Origin: JAFGLZ01 sp964622545
GTDB taxonomy: Bacteria > Planctomycetota > Phycisphaerae > UBA1845 > JAFGLZ01
Length of the DNA: 64,000 nt
NCBI GenBank assembly: GCA_964622545.1
Contig: CAZUQM010000014.1
Span: 1 to 64,000 of the forward strand
Reading direction: 5' to 3'
A model generated the notes under the pieces. That model saw only the letters and a list, made by a program, of their open reading frames with translations. It searched no databases and was not told where the DNA came from. Shown here piece after piece: positions 18,234 to 26,012 of this stretch; within the stretch, counting starts at the first letter, position 1, and every line of letters starts with the position of its first letter. A program made the translations under genes and the position numbers.

Positions 18234-18327
18234 ACCCCGAAAGGGGCGGTGGACCGTAGCCACGGGTGGAGCGAAGTGGAACCCGTGGGTGGGGTTCCAC
18301 CCAAAGACCATCAAGCCCCAGCGGGGC
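18234..18327 (+). repeat. three-hairpin intergenic element, copy 2
   Basis: CCCC-GAAA-GGGG hairpin, GGTGGA, GTAGCC, a central hairpin CCACGGGT/ACCCGTGG (18260-18288) and a closing GCCCC-AGC-GGGGC hairpin (18315-18327). It matches the architecture of 6829-6920 (minus). It sits 80 bases after the GH172 stop and may form the 3' end of that transcript. Confidence 0.65.
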
Positions 18328-18363
18328 GGCGGAAGATCCTAGCAGTGCACGGACGGCATAGAA

Positions 18364-18936
18364 TCAGTTTGGCGGAACGCTTTCCTTCTCGCACTCGGCG
18401 AAGAACCGCGTCCATGCCTTCTGATCGAAGCCGAAGTCGTGATGCGTCCTGATCGAGAGTATGCACAGAGCCCTTGCCCTAGGAGGGCCCATGAGCGAAA
18501 TTCCTCGTGGTAGCAACTCTCCAACAAGAGGTATTGGCACCGGACTTTTCATCATGGCAGGTTCACTGTCGCCCAGTCTCTGGACAAGTGCCACCATGAT
18601 CTCGTATCGCTTCTTGCTATCCTGCGTCTTCAGGTGTTCACCTAGGGCGGCTACCGAAGCGCAGCGAACGCTCACCCGGGGATGCTCGAGCAACTGAATC
18701 AGCAGCCTCGTGCCCTCGTCGCTCTGCGGGAAGTCCTTGAGTTGGTACACCGAATAGGCATCCGGTGATCTCCCTGCCTCCAACTCTCTCTCGACCTGCT
18801 GAACGTGAAACGTCGCGCCACAGCCCCCCGACAGGAGAAGAAGAATTACCGCGGGCAAGAACGGGGCTCCCCTAACGAACACTGCAGATGATGCTAACGC
18901 ATTCCCGCGAGGCCCGTGGTGTCTGGGCTGTGACAT
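18364..18936 (-). CDS. small HEAT-repeat-like lipoprotein
   Basis: About 190 aa. The hydrophobic stretch FLPAVILLLLSGGC ends in a lipobox-like Cys, so it is probably a lipoprotein. The mature region has one recognisable HEAT-like unit (HPRVSVRCASVAALGEHL) and otherwise no known domain. The start is uncertain: ATG 18936 has GGAG ~11 bases upstream but gives a ~39-residue leader. An upstream ATG at 18978 and a GTG at 18882 are alternatives. Base composition is lower in GC than its neighbours. It is followed, in the direction of transcription, by the three-hairpin element. Confidence 0.6.
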   Translation of the reverse strand: MSQPRHHGPRGNALASSAVFVRGAPFLPAVILLLLSGGCGATFHVQQVERELEAGRSPDAYSVYQLKDFPQSDEGTRLLIQLLEHPRVSVRCASVAALGEHLKTQDSKKRYEIMVALVQRLGDSEPAMMKSPVPIPLVGELLPRGISLMGPPRARALCILSIRTHHDFGFDQKAWTRFFAECEKESVPPN

Positions 18937-18984
18937 CCTTCTTGGTCTCCGCATGCCCGGCTGGATCCGCAGCAACACGCTGCG

Positions 18985-19503
18985 TCAAGACGCACTTTGT
19001 GCTTGCTGAGGGGAGCGTAGTCCTACGCGGGCCTTCTTCCTGAAACGATGGATCGCGTAGTGAGCGGTCAATACGATGTAACCGGAGAACACAAGTTCGG
19101 CACACGCGCCGCTGACTCCATCTGCAGAGCCAACCATCGAAAGTACGAAATCGAATAGCGTGCCAACAAAGAGCGGCCAAGTAATGACAGCTAGCAGAAC
19201 GGCAGCCCGGACGCTGCCACGCTTTATCCAGTGCCCTAGGACAATCATCATTGCGCTATAGACACAAACAACGGACCCAGCCAGCGCTACGCTGACAAGC
19301 AGGTTACCGTCAGGAGTACGCTGCTGATCGTTTCCGAACGGGCCGACGAAGAACAGGAGGCCGACGACGAAAAAGAGCACTCCGGGAAACTGGATGCTCC
19401 AGCGGCAGTCAGCCGACCATCGCTCGTCATCCGTGTCCTTCACCGTATGCCCTCGGTCAGGATGCTCGGTCCCCGGAGTGCCGCACCGTGCATGTTGAGG
19501 CAT
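18985..19503 (-). CDS. small four-helix membrane protein of unknown function
   Basis: A 172-aa protein with four TM segments: PGVLFFVVGLLFFVGPFG, LLVSVALAGSVVCVYSAMMI, AAVLLAVITWPLFVGTLFDF and AELVFSGYIVLTAHYAIHRF. ATG at 19503 has GGGGGAG upstream and starts 6 bases after the hydrolase stop; a GTG at 19443 is an alternative start. The longer frame to 19800 is rejected because it runs into hydrolase coding sequence. No family recognised. AT-richer than the surroundings, like the adjacent lipoprotein gene. Confidence 0.65.
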   Translation of the reverse strand: MPQHARCGTPGTEHPDRGHTVKDTDDERWSADCRWSIQFPGVLFFVVGLLFFVGPFGNDQQRTPDGNLLVSVALAGSVVCVYSAMMIVLGHWIKRGSVRAAVLLAVITWPLFVGTLFDFVLSMVGSADGVSGACAELVFSGYIVLTAHYAIHRFRKKARVGLRSPQQAQSAS

Positions 19504-19508
19504 CTTTC

Positions 19509-20687
19509 CTACTCCCCCTTCGCCTCGGCGTGCTCGGCGCGAATCTGCGGGTGCAGCGGCGGGCCGTTGAGCAGCTTGAGCGCCCCCTTGTCGCCCTTGA
19601 GCACGTGGTCGAAGAACGCCAACCCGTACGCCTTGATGTACTGCTGGGCGTCGACGGAATCCCAGTACATGAACTCGCTGCCGTCGAAGCGCTCGCCCTT
19701 GCCCACGCCGTCGCCGTGGTTGGGGCTGATGCGGTGCATCTCGCTGAACGTGAAGTGGCCGGCGTCGATGAACTCCAACAGCCACTTCCGCGCCCGCCAC
19801 ATCTTGTAGATCTTGAGGAACATCTTGCTGCGGCTCTCGCCGATGGTCTTGTCCTGGTCGGCCACCATCAGCAACACCGGCTGCTCGAACGTCAGCGAAC
19901 CCGGCGCAACACCCGCCAGCGGCATGATGGCCTTGATACGCTTGTCGCGAGAGGCGATCGTCGTCGTGATGCCGCCGAAGCTGTGGCCCGTGCAGCCGAT
20001 CCGCGACAGGTCGAGGTGGCCGTGCAGGAACGACTCCTCGTCCTTGTTCAGGCGGGTCATCACGTCGATGAGGAAGCTCATGTCCTTGGGCCGATCCTCG
20101 ACGGCGGCTAACGAACCCTTGCCGTTGATCATGACGATGCCTTCGGGCAAAGGCGCGACGGCCGCATTGCCCGTGTGGTCGGGCGCGACCACGACATAGC
20201 CGTGGCTGGCCAGGTGCTCGGTCAGAAATACCGACTGCATCCGCACGCCGCCGTTGCCGTGACTGAACAGGACCAGCGGGTAAGTGCCCTTACGTATCCG
20301 CGCGTCGCGGACGGCGGTGATGGCCTCACTGAAGCGTTTCTCGGCCTCGCGGAGCGAAATGTCCTTGCTGAAGCGCTTGAGCGCCTCGACCGACTCCTCG
20401 AACTTGTCGAGGAAGAACGACGAGAACGTGGCCTTGGGCTTGTCGCGGTCGGCGTCGACGGCCGGGTACCAGACCTCCGTGACGAGCTGACGCTTGCGCT
20501 CCGTCGAGACATCCGTCCGCGAACCGTCCACGACGATGAACGTCCGGCAGCCCACGGGGTAGGGCCCCGGTTGGACCCACTTGGCGGCCCGCTCGGGCGG
20601 CGTCGAGGCCTGGCACCATAGGGTCGGTGTCAGAACAAGCAATGCCGGCAGCAGGCCCGCCGGAAGAATCATTCGCTGCATGCGCAT
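19509..20687 (-). CDS. secreted alpha/beta hydrolase (PAF-acetylhydrolase/dienelactone hydrolase-like)
   Basis: A 392-aa protein. ATG at 20687 is chosen for GGAGG 8 bases upstream and the signal peptide that follows (ILPAGLLPALLVLTPTLWC). The oxyanion/entry motif VLFSHGNGG and the nucleophile elbow GHSFGG (catalytic Ser) are clear. Candidate Asp lies in VADQD and the His in DAGHFTF. The arrangement resembles platelet-activating-factor acetylhydrolase and related esterases. It begins with VGCRTFIVVDGSRTDV...VTEVWYP, typical of that group. Signal peptide implies action in the periplasm or outside. Substrate not predictable. Confidence 0.85.
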   Translation of the reverse strand: MRMQRMILPAGLLPALLVLTPTLWCQASTPPERAAKWVQPGPYPVGCRTFIVVDGSRTDVSTERKRQLVTEVWYPAVDADRDKPKATFSSFFLDKFEESVEALKRFSKDISLREAEKRFSEAITAVRDARIRKGTYPLVLFSHGNGGVRMQSVFLTEHLASHGYVVVAPDHTGNAAVAPLPEGIVMINGKGSLAAVEDRPKDMSFLIDVMTRLNKDEESFLHGHLDLSRIGCTGHSFGGITTTIASRDKRIKAIMPLAGVAPGSLTFEQPVLLMVADQDKTIGESRSKMFLKIYKMWRARKWLLEFIDAGHFTFSEMHRISPNHGDGVGKGERFDGSEFMYWDSVDAQQYIKAYGLAFFDHVLKGDKGALKLLNGPPLHPQIRAEHAEAKGE

Positions 20688-20726
20688 GGGTCGTGCCTCC
20701 GTGAAGGGTTCGCAGGATACCACCAC

Positions 20727-20756
20727 AATGTAGATCGCTGACACGCTATCGTACAA
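20727..20756 (-). promoter_or_regulatory. candidate promoter of the hydrolase gene
   Basis: Minus strand TTGTAC (20756-20751), 18-base spacer, TACATT (20732-20727), 40 bases before the ATG at 20687. Confidence 0.35.
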
Positions 20757-20910
20757 CGGTTCGGGGCTTCGATGGCATCCTGAGCCGCACTCGACAACTT
20801 CTGACGATTCGGCGGAAATAGTCAACCAGTCAATGTGACGTCCTGTAAAGGAAGTTCACCAGGCCCTGCCTCTGGCCGATACGCTAGTTATGGCTTTTAT
20901 GGTGCGCGAA

Positions 20911-20939
20911 TTGGACCCCGCCGGATCGCGTGCTACAAT
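20911..20939 (+). promoter_or_regulatory. promoter of the tetR-RND operon
   Basis: TTGGAC (20911-20916), 17-base spacer, TACAAT (20934-20939). Transcription would start about 20946, giving a leader of ~11 bases that begins at the GGAGG ribosome binding site. A 9-bp direct repeat CAATGTGAC occurs at 20831-20839 and 20936-20944, the second over the -10/start region, and could be part of an operator. Confidence 0.65.
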
Positions 20940-20956
20940 GTGACTGGAGGACGAAT

Positions 20957-21607
20957 ATGGTCAGCCGGTCAACAACCGCCGTCAATGGGTCGCTCGACGT
21001 CCGCCAGCAGATCCTGGACGAGGCCTCGAGACTCTTCCTGCAATACGGTTTCAAGAAGACGACCGTCGACGAGATAGCGAACCGCGTGGGTATCTCCAAG
21101 GGCGCTTTGTATCTACATTTCGATAGCAAAGAGGCCATCTTTATCGAGATCAGCGACCAGGTCCACACGCGTGTCCTCGGTATGCTCGCGGCCGTGGCCA
21201 CCAGCGATCTGCCGGCCATCGAGCGCATCCGCCGTATGCACGTCGAAGGGCTCCTTTTCGGCTGGGACTACTTCCACCAGGCCCCGCACGCACCGGAGGT
21301 CTGGGGCGAGACGACCACGATGTTCGTCGACCGCAACGCGGAGTTCTATCAACGCTGCCAGCGCCTCACGGCCCAGGTCATCGCCGAAGGCCAGGCCGAG
21401 GGCGCCCTGCGTCGGGATGTTACGCCCGAGCGCGCCGCCTGGCTGTTGGCCATGGGATGTCAGGGCTTCGCGCCCCCTTATCTGAGGATCTCGCAGCGAG
21501 ATGAACTGGAGCAGGGGGCTTTGGACGCGATCAACCTGATGTTGGACGGGCTGCGATTCGGAGCCGAGCAACAGGCCACGCGTTCGGCCGCAGAGGCTGA
21601 AAGGTGA
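20957..21607 (+). CDS. TetR/AcrR-family transcriptional regulator
   Basis: A 216-aa regulator; ATG at 20957 follows CTGGAGG, so the upstream in-frame start at 20930 is unlikely. The N-terminal helix-turn-helix is classical: RQQILDEASRLFLQYGFKKT, then EIANRVGISKGALYLHFDSK. Residues ~70-200 are the ligand-binding/dimer domain. It is the first gene of a tight operon (4 bases to the membrane-fusion gene, then the RND pump), so it most likely represses its own operon and responds to a pump substrate. Confidence 0.92.
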   Translation: MVSRSTTAVNGSLDVRQQILDEASRLFLQYGFKKTTVDEIANRVGISKGALYLHFDSKEAIFIEISDQVHTRVLGMLAAVATSDLPAIERIRRMHVEGLLFGWDYFHQAPHAPEVWGETTTMFVDRNAEFYQRCQRLTAQVIAEGQAEGALRRDVTPERAAWLLAMGCQGFAPPYLRISQRDELEQGALDAINLMLDGLRFGAEQQATRSAAEAER

Positions 21608-21611
21608 CCCG

Positions 21612-22781
21612 ATGACGATACTGGTCAACGACACGAAACCGACGACCGACCAGGCCTCGCCGGAGCAGGCCGAGTCGACGCAGACCTCCGAGCACGGCAC
21701 ACCGCCGGGCCCCGAGCCCTCGAAGGGCCCTTGGAGCAGGGTGCTCGGCTCGGCGATCGTCCTGACCATCGGCGCGGCGATCCTCCTGGCGGTGTATCTC
21801 TATCCGGCCGCGCCCGCCCAGGAGCCCGAGCGAACCGGTCCGCCTTCGGTCCATGTCAAGACGCGTCCGATCGAGGCCAAGCCCCAGCGCAACGAGGTCC
21901 GCCTGCCCGCCGTCTTGCAGCCCTACCGAACGGTCCGCATCGCCGCCGAGGTTGACGGTCGCGTCGAGAAGCTCGGCCCGCCCGAGGGCAGCGAGATCGA
22001 GCCCAATCAGCCGCTGGTCTGGCTCAACGCCGATCTGCTCCAGGCCCTGCACGATCAGGTCAAGGCCAAGCACGACCTCGACGTCCGCGAGCTGGCCCGC
22101 TACGAAGACTTGGACAGCAAGGGCGTCGCCACGGACATCGAGCTGTTCCGGGCCCGCGCGGCCGCGGCCATCAGCAAGGCCAGTCTGGAGGAGGTCTCCG
22201 AGCGCCTCAAGCGGACGGTCATTCGCTCCTCCATCGGTGGCGTCCTCAACGACCTGCTCGTCGAGCCCGGCGAGTTCGTCGGCGGGGGCAACCCGGTCGC
22301 CGAGGTCTTCGAGATGGATCGCCTCAAGGCCGTCGTCAACGTGCCCGAGCGCGACGTGCTGCACTTCAAGCTCGGCCAGACGGTTCGGGTCGTCGTCGAG
22401 GCGGCCGGCGGACTCGAGCTCAAGGGCACCATCAGCTTCATCGACAACTGCGGCGATGAGGTCTGCCGCACGTTCCGCACCGAGATCACCATCGACAACA
22501 AGGACCGACTGGCCCGCGCGGGGCTCATCGCCCGTGTCGTGCTGCTGCGCGACGTGGTCGACGACGCGATCATGATCCCGCTGACGTCCGTCATTCCCAC
22601 CCAGGACGGCTATCAGGTCTATGTCGTCGAGGACGGTCTCGCCCGAAGCAGGCCCGTGACGATCGGCATGATCGTGGGCGATCAGGTCCAGGCCAAGACC
22701 GGCCTGGCCCACGGCGACCGGCTCATCGTCGACGGACACCGGCTCGTCGGCGACGGCAGCCCTGTGACGATCGTGGAGTGA
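21612..22781 (+). CDS. RND efflux membrane-fusion (periplasmic adaptor) protein
   Basis: A 389-aa HlyD/AcrA-family adaptor. An N-terminal TM (VLGSAIVLTIGAAILLAVYL, ~40-60) follows a Glu/Ser/Pro-rich cytoplasmic stretch. Next are the split lipoyl domain (RIAAEVDGRVEKLGPPEGS ... TVIRSSIGGVLNDLLVEPG), a short helical hairpin (~150-210), and beta-barrel and membrane-proximal domains (VRVVVEAAGG, MIPLTSVIPTQDG). The helical hairpin is short for a TolC-contacting adaptor. No outer-membrane factor gene is adjacent. Start ATG 21612 has AGGTGA upstream, overlapping the tetR stop. Confidence 0.9.
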   Translation: MTILVNDTKPTTDQASPEQAESTQTSEHGTPPGPEPSKGPWSRVLGSAIVLTIGAAILLAVYLYPAAPAQEPERTGPPSVHVKTRPIEAKPQRNEVRLPAVLQPYRTVRIAAEVDGRVEKLGPPEGSEIEPNQPLVWLNADLLQALHDQVKAKHDLDVRELARYEDLDSKGVATDIELFRARAAAAISKASLEEVSERLKRTVIRSSIGGVLNDLLVEPGEFVGGGNPVAEVFEMDRLKAVVNVPERDVLHFKLGQTVRVVVEAAGGLELKGTISFIDNCGDEVCRTFRTEITIDNKDRLARAGLIARVVLLRDVVDDAIMIPLTSVIPTQDGYQVYVVEDGLARSRPVTIGMIVGDQVQAKTGLAHGDRLIVDGHRLVGDGSPVTIVE

Positions 22782-22785
22782 TCCC

Positions 22786-25700
22786 GTGATCATCAGCAAC
22801 GCGGCCATCAACAACCGCACGACGGTCTTCGTGCTGATCGTGATCATCATCACGTTCGGGCTGTACAGCTACGCCACGCTGCCGCGCGAGAGTGAACCGG
22901 ACGTCCCCATCCCCTACGTCATCATCACCACGATCTACGAGGGCGTCAGCCCCGAGGACGTCGAGACCGCCGTCACGATGAAGATCGAGAAGGAGCTCCA
23001 GGGCCTCGAGGGCGTCGAGGAGATCCAGAGCTCCAGCGCCGAGGGCATCAGCGCCATCCGCATCGAGTTCCTCCCCGAGGTCGACATCGACTTCGCCCTC
23101 CAGCGCGTCCGCGACAAGGTCGACCTCGCTCGCGGCGAGCTGCCCCAGGAGATCGAGGAGCCGATGATCCGCGAGATCAACGTCTCCGACTTCCCCATCC
23201 TGGTCATGAACCTGGCCGGACCGGTCAGCCTGGTGCACCTCAAGGAGATCGCCGAGGATCTCGAGGACGAGATCGAGGGCCGCGTGCCCGGCGTGCTCGA
23301 CGTCGTCGTCTCGGGCGGCCTCGAGCGCGAGATCCGACTCGAGTTCGATCCCGACCGCGTCGTGGCCTACAACATCAGCATCCCCGAGCTGGTCAACCTG
23401 ATCCCCTCCGAGAACGTCAACATCACCGGCGGCAACGTCGAGTCCGAGGACGCCAAGTTCACCGTCCGCGTCCCCGGCGAGTTTGTCCGCCCCGACGAGG
23501 TCGAGCACCTGCTGCTCACCGTCCGCGACGGCGTGCCCATCTACCTCAGCGACGTGGCCACCGTCCGCGACACCTTCAAGGACCGCGAGGGCCTGGCCCG
23601 CACCAACGGCCAGGAATGCGTGACCCTCGCCGTGCAGAAGCGGACGGGCGCGAACATCATCCAGGTCGTCGATTCCGTCAAGATGCTCATGGAACGCGCC
23701 AAGGCGTACCTGCCCTCCGGCGTCAGCTACAACATCACGCTCGATCAGTCCAAGGACATCCGGCGGATGGTCAATGAGCTCGAGAACAGCATCCTGTCCG
23801 GCTTGGTCCTGGTCGTCGCCGTGCTCCTGCTGTTCCTGGGCTGGCGGACGAGCCTGATCGTCGGCTTCGCCATCCCGCTCTCGATGCTGATGAGCTTCGT
23901 CGTGCTCCAGTTCCTCGGCATGACGCTGAACATCGTCGTGCTCTTCAGCCTGACCCTCGCCCTCGGCATGCTGGTCGACAACGCCATCGTCATTACCGAG
24001 AACATCTACCGCCACCACCAGGAGGGCAAGCCGATCATCCAGGCCGGCATGGACGGCGTCTCCGAGGTGGCCTGGCCGGTCATCACCAGCACCGCCACCA
24101 CGCTCGCGGCGTTCGCCCCGATGATGTTCTGGCCCGGCATCACGGGCGAGTTCATGAAATTCCTGCCCCTGACGCTCATCATCACGCTGAGCGCGTCGCT
24201 CTTCGTCGCCCTGGTCATCACGCCGATGCTGTCCACCGTCCTGATCCGACTCCGCAAGCACCAGCGCGGACCCGTCACCGAAGGCCCCCTCATGCGGCGC
24301 TACCGCGCCGTGCTCGAGCTGGCCCTGTCCCGACGCTTCACCACCATGGCCCTGTCGGTGATGGTCCTGGCCGGCATGGCCCTGACCTACTCCAAGCTCG
24401 GCCTCGGCGTCGAGTTCTTCCCCGACGTCGACCCCGAACGGGCCTACATCGAGATCAAGGGTGCTCAGGGCACGGCCCTGTCGCTGTCCGACCAGCGGGC
24501 CAGGCGCGTCGAGGCCATGCTCGGCGACTTCGAGGAAGACCTACGCAATTACGTCACCAACGTCGGGGCCGGAGCCGGTATGGGCAGCATCAGTTTCGAC
24601 CCGTCGACCGGGGGAACCCACCGGGCCCGCATCAACCTCGACTTCTATGATTACCAAGACCGGCCCCGACCCAGCAGCGAGGCCGTCAACGCCATGCGCG
24701 AGCACCTGCCCCCGCTGACCGGCGTCGACGTCCGCGTCCAGGAGAATCGCCACGGTCCGCCCCGCGGGGCCCCGGTCCAGGTCGAGATCGCCGGCGAGGA
24801 CTTCGAGGTGCTCACCCGCCTCTCCGACGAGGTCCAGCGGCTCACCGTCGACATCCCCGGACTGGTCAACCTTCGCGAAGACTACGAGCGGGCCAAGCCG
24901 GAGCTCCAATTCATCGTCGATCGACAGCGGGCGATGCTCCTCAACGTCAACACGGCCACCATCGGCCAGTTCCTCAAGACCGCCTTCTGGGGCAGGAAGG
25001 TCAGCACCTACCGGCAGTTCGAGGACGAGTACGACATCACCGTGCGCCTGCCGCCGTCGCAGCGCCGGCGCGTCGAGGACCTCAAGCGCCTGCACGTGCC
25101 CAACCTGTCCGGGCGCCCGGTGCCCCTGTCCTCGCTGGGCGAGTTCGTCTACACGGCCGGCAAGGGCACGATCGAGCGGATCGACCAGAAACGCGTCATC
25201 ACCGTCCTGGGCGACGCCGAAGGTCGCCTCGGCAGCGAGGTCCTCGCCGACGTCCAAACCCGGCTGACCGACCTCGACCTGCCGCCCGGCTACACCGTCG
25301 CCTACGTCGGCGAGAGTGAGAAGCAGGACGAGGCCAAGCAGTTCCTCACCAAGGCCTTTATCGCCGCGCTGATGCTCATCACGCTCATCCTCGTGGCCCA
25401 GTTCAACAGCTTGCGCATCCCGGTGATCGTGATGACCACCGTGGTGCTGTCGCTCATCGGCGTCTTGCTGGGGCTGATGATCTGCCACATGCCCTTCGGC
25501 ATCATCATGACCGGCGTGGGCGTCATCAGCCTAGCCGGCGTCGTGGTCAACAACGCCATCGTGCTTCTCGACTACACACGCCAACTGCGGGACCAGGGGA
25601 TGGAGCTGGTCGACGCCTGCATCCGGGCGGGCATGACCCGGCTCCGACCGGTGCTGCTCACGGCCATCACGACCATCCTGGGGCTGATCCCGATGGCCGC

Positions 25701-25911
25701 GGGCTTCAGCTTCAATTTCCGCAAGTTGCAGTGGGAGTTCGGTAGCGAGTCGGCCCAGTGGTGGGGCTCGATGGCGATCGCCGTGATTTTCGGCCTGAGT
25801 TTCGCGACCATCCTGACGCTGGTGGTCGTCCCGACGCTCTACTGCATGCTGCACGCCCGGCAAGAGAGGCTCCGCCTCCAGCGCGACGCCGCCCGACGCA
25901 GCGTCGCGTGA
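22786..25911 (+). CDS. RND efflux transporter, AcrB-like
   Basis: A 1041-aa inner-membrane pump with the usual 12-TM RND layout: TM1 at ~12-30, a large periplasmic loop, TM2-6 at ~330-480, TM7 at ~525, a second loop, and TM8-12 at ~855-1030. GTG at 22786 is 4 bases after the adaptor stop. The TM4 motif is GMLVDNAIVITEN, with a single Asp where AcrB has two (D407/D408); D-to-N at the second position is common in many uncharacterised RND groups. TM10 is LAGVVVNNAIVLLDY. The periplasmic region (FVYTAGKGTIERIDQKRVI) fits a drug or lipid exporter (HAE-type) rather than a metal exporter. Substrate unknown. Confidence 0.93.
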   Translation: MIISNAAINNRTTVFVLIVIIITFGLYSYATLPRESEPDVPIPYVIITTIYEGVSPEDVETAVTMKIEKELQGLEGVEEIQSSSAEGISAIRIEFLPEVDIDFALQRVRDKVDLARGELPQEIEEPMIREINVSDFPILVMNLAGPVSLVHLKEIAEDLEDEIEGRVPGVLDVVVSGGLEREIRLEFDPDRVVAYNISIPELVNLIPSENVNITGGNVESEDAKFTVRVPGEFVRPDEVEHLLLTVRDGVPIYLSDVATVRDTFKDREGLARTNGQECVTLAVQKRTGANIIQVVDSVKMLMERAKAYLPSGVSYNITLDQSKDIRRMVNELENSILSGLVLVVAVLLLFLGWRTSLIVGFAIPLSMLMSFVVLQFLGMTLNIVVLFSLTLALGMLVDNAIVITENIYRHHQEGKPIIQAGMDGVSEVAWPVITSTATTLAAFAPMMFWPGITGEFMKFLPLTLIITLSASLFVALVITPMLSTVLIRLRKHQRGPVTEGPLMRRYRAVLELALSRRFTTMALSVMVLAGMALTYSKLGLGVEFFPDVDPERAYIEIKGAQGTALSLSDQRARRVEAMLGDFEEDLRNYVTNVGAGAGMGSISFDPSTGGTHRARINLDFYDYQDRPRPSSEAVNAMREHLPPLTGVDVRVQENRHGPPRGAPVQVEIAGEDFEVLTRLSDEVQRLTVDIPGLVNLREDYERAKPELQFIVDRQRAMLLNVNTATIGQFLKTAFWGRKVSTYRQFEDEYDITVRLPPSQRRRVEDLKRLHVPNLSGRPVPLSSLGEFVYTAGKGTIERIDQKRVITVLGDAEGRLGSEVLADVQTRLTDLDLPPGYTVAYVGESEKQDEAKQFLTKAFIAALMLITLILVAQFNSLRIPVIVMTTVVLSLIGVLLGLMICHMPFGIIMTGVGVISLAGVVVNNAIVLLDYTRQLRDQGMELVDACIRAGMTRLRPVLLTAITTILGLIPMAAGFSFNFRKLQWEFGSESAQWWGSMAIAVIFGLSFATILTLVVVPTLYCMLHARQERLRLQRDAARRSVA

Positions 25912-25941
25912 CGCCCCCGAGCGTGCCGCCGAGGCGCCAGC

Positions 25942-25970
25942 TTGACGCTCGTGCGCGCGGTTGCTACGGT
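25942..25970 (+). promoter_or_regulatory. purF promoter
   Basis: TTGACG (25942-25947), 17-base spacer, TACGGT (25965-25970), 42 bases before the GTG start at 26013. No PurR-like palindrome or riboswitch is visible in the short leader. Confidence 0.6.
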
Positions 25971-26012
25971 GAGGTAGTCCCTTTGGTTTCCCTGGCGAGA
26001 CGCTACTGAGCA

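Noticed and set aside
18985..19800. 271-codon version of the four-TM protein
   Set aside because: The first ~100 residues are out-of-frame hydrolase sequence; ATG 19503 with GGGGGAG fits better.
22723..24261. 512-codon minus-strand frame opposite the RND pump
   Set aside because: His/Asp/Gly-rich antisense shadow; the plus strand encodes an unmistakable AcrB-like protein.
25971..26012. Purine riboswitch before purF
   Set aside because: The leader is only ~40 bases from the likely promoter and has no three-way-junction pattern.
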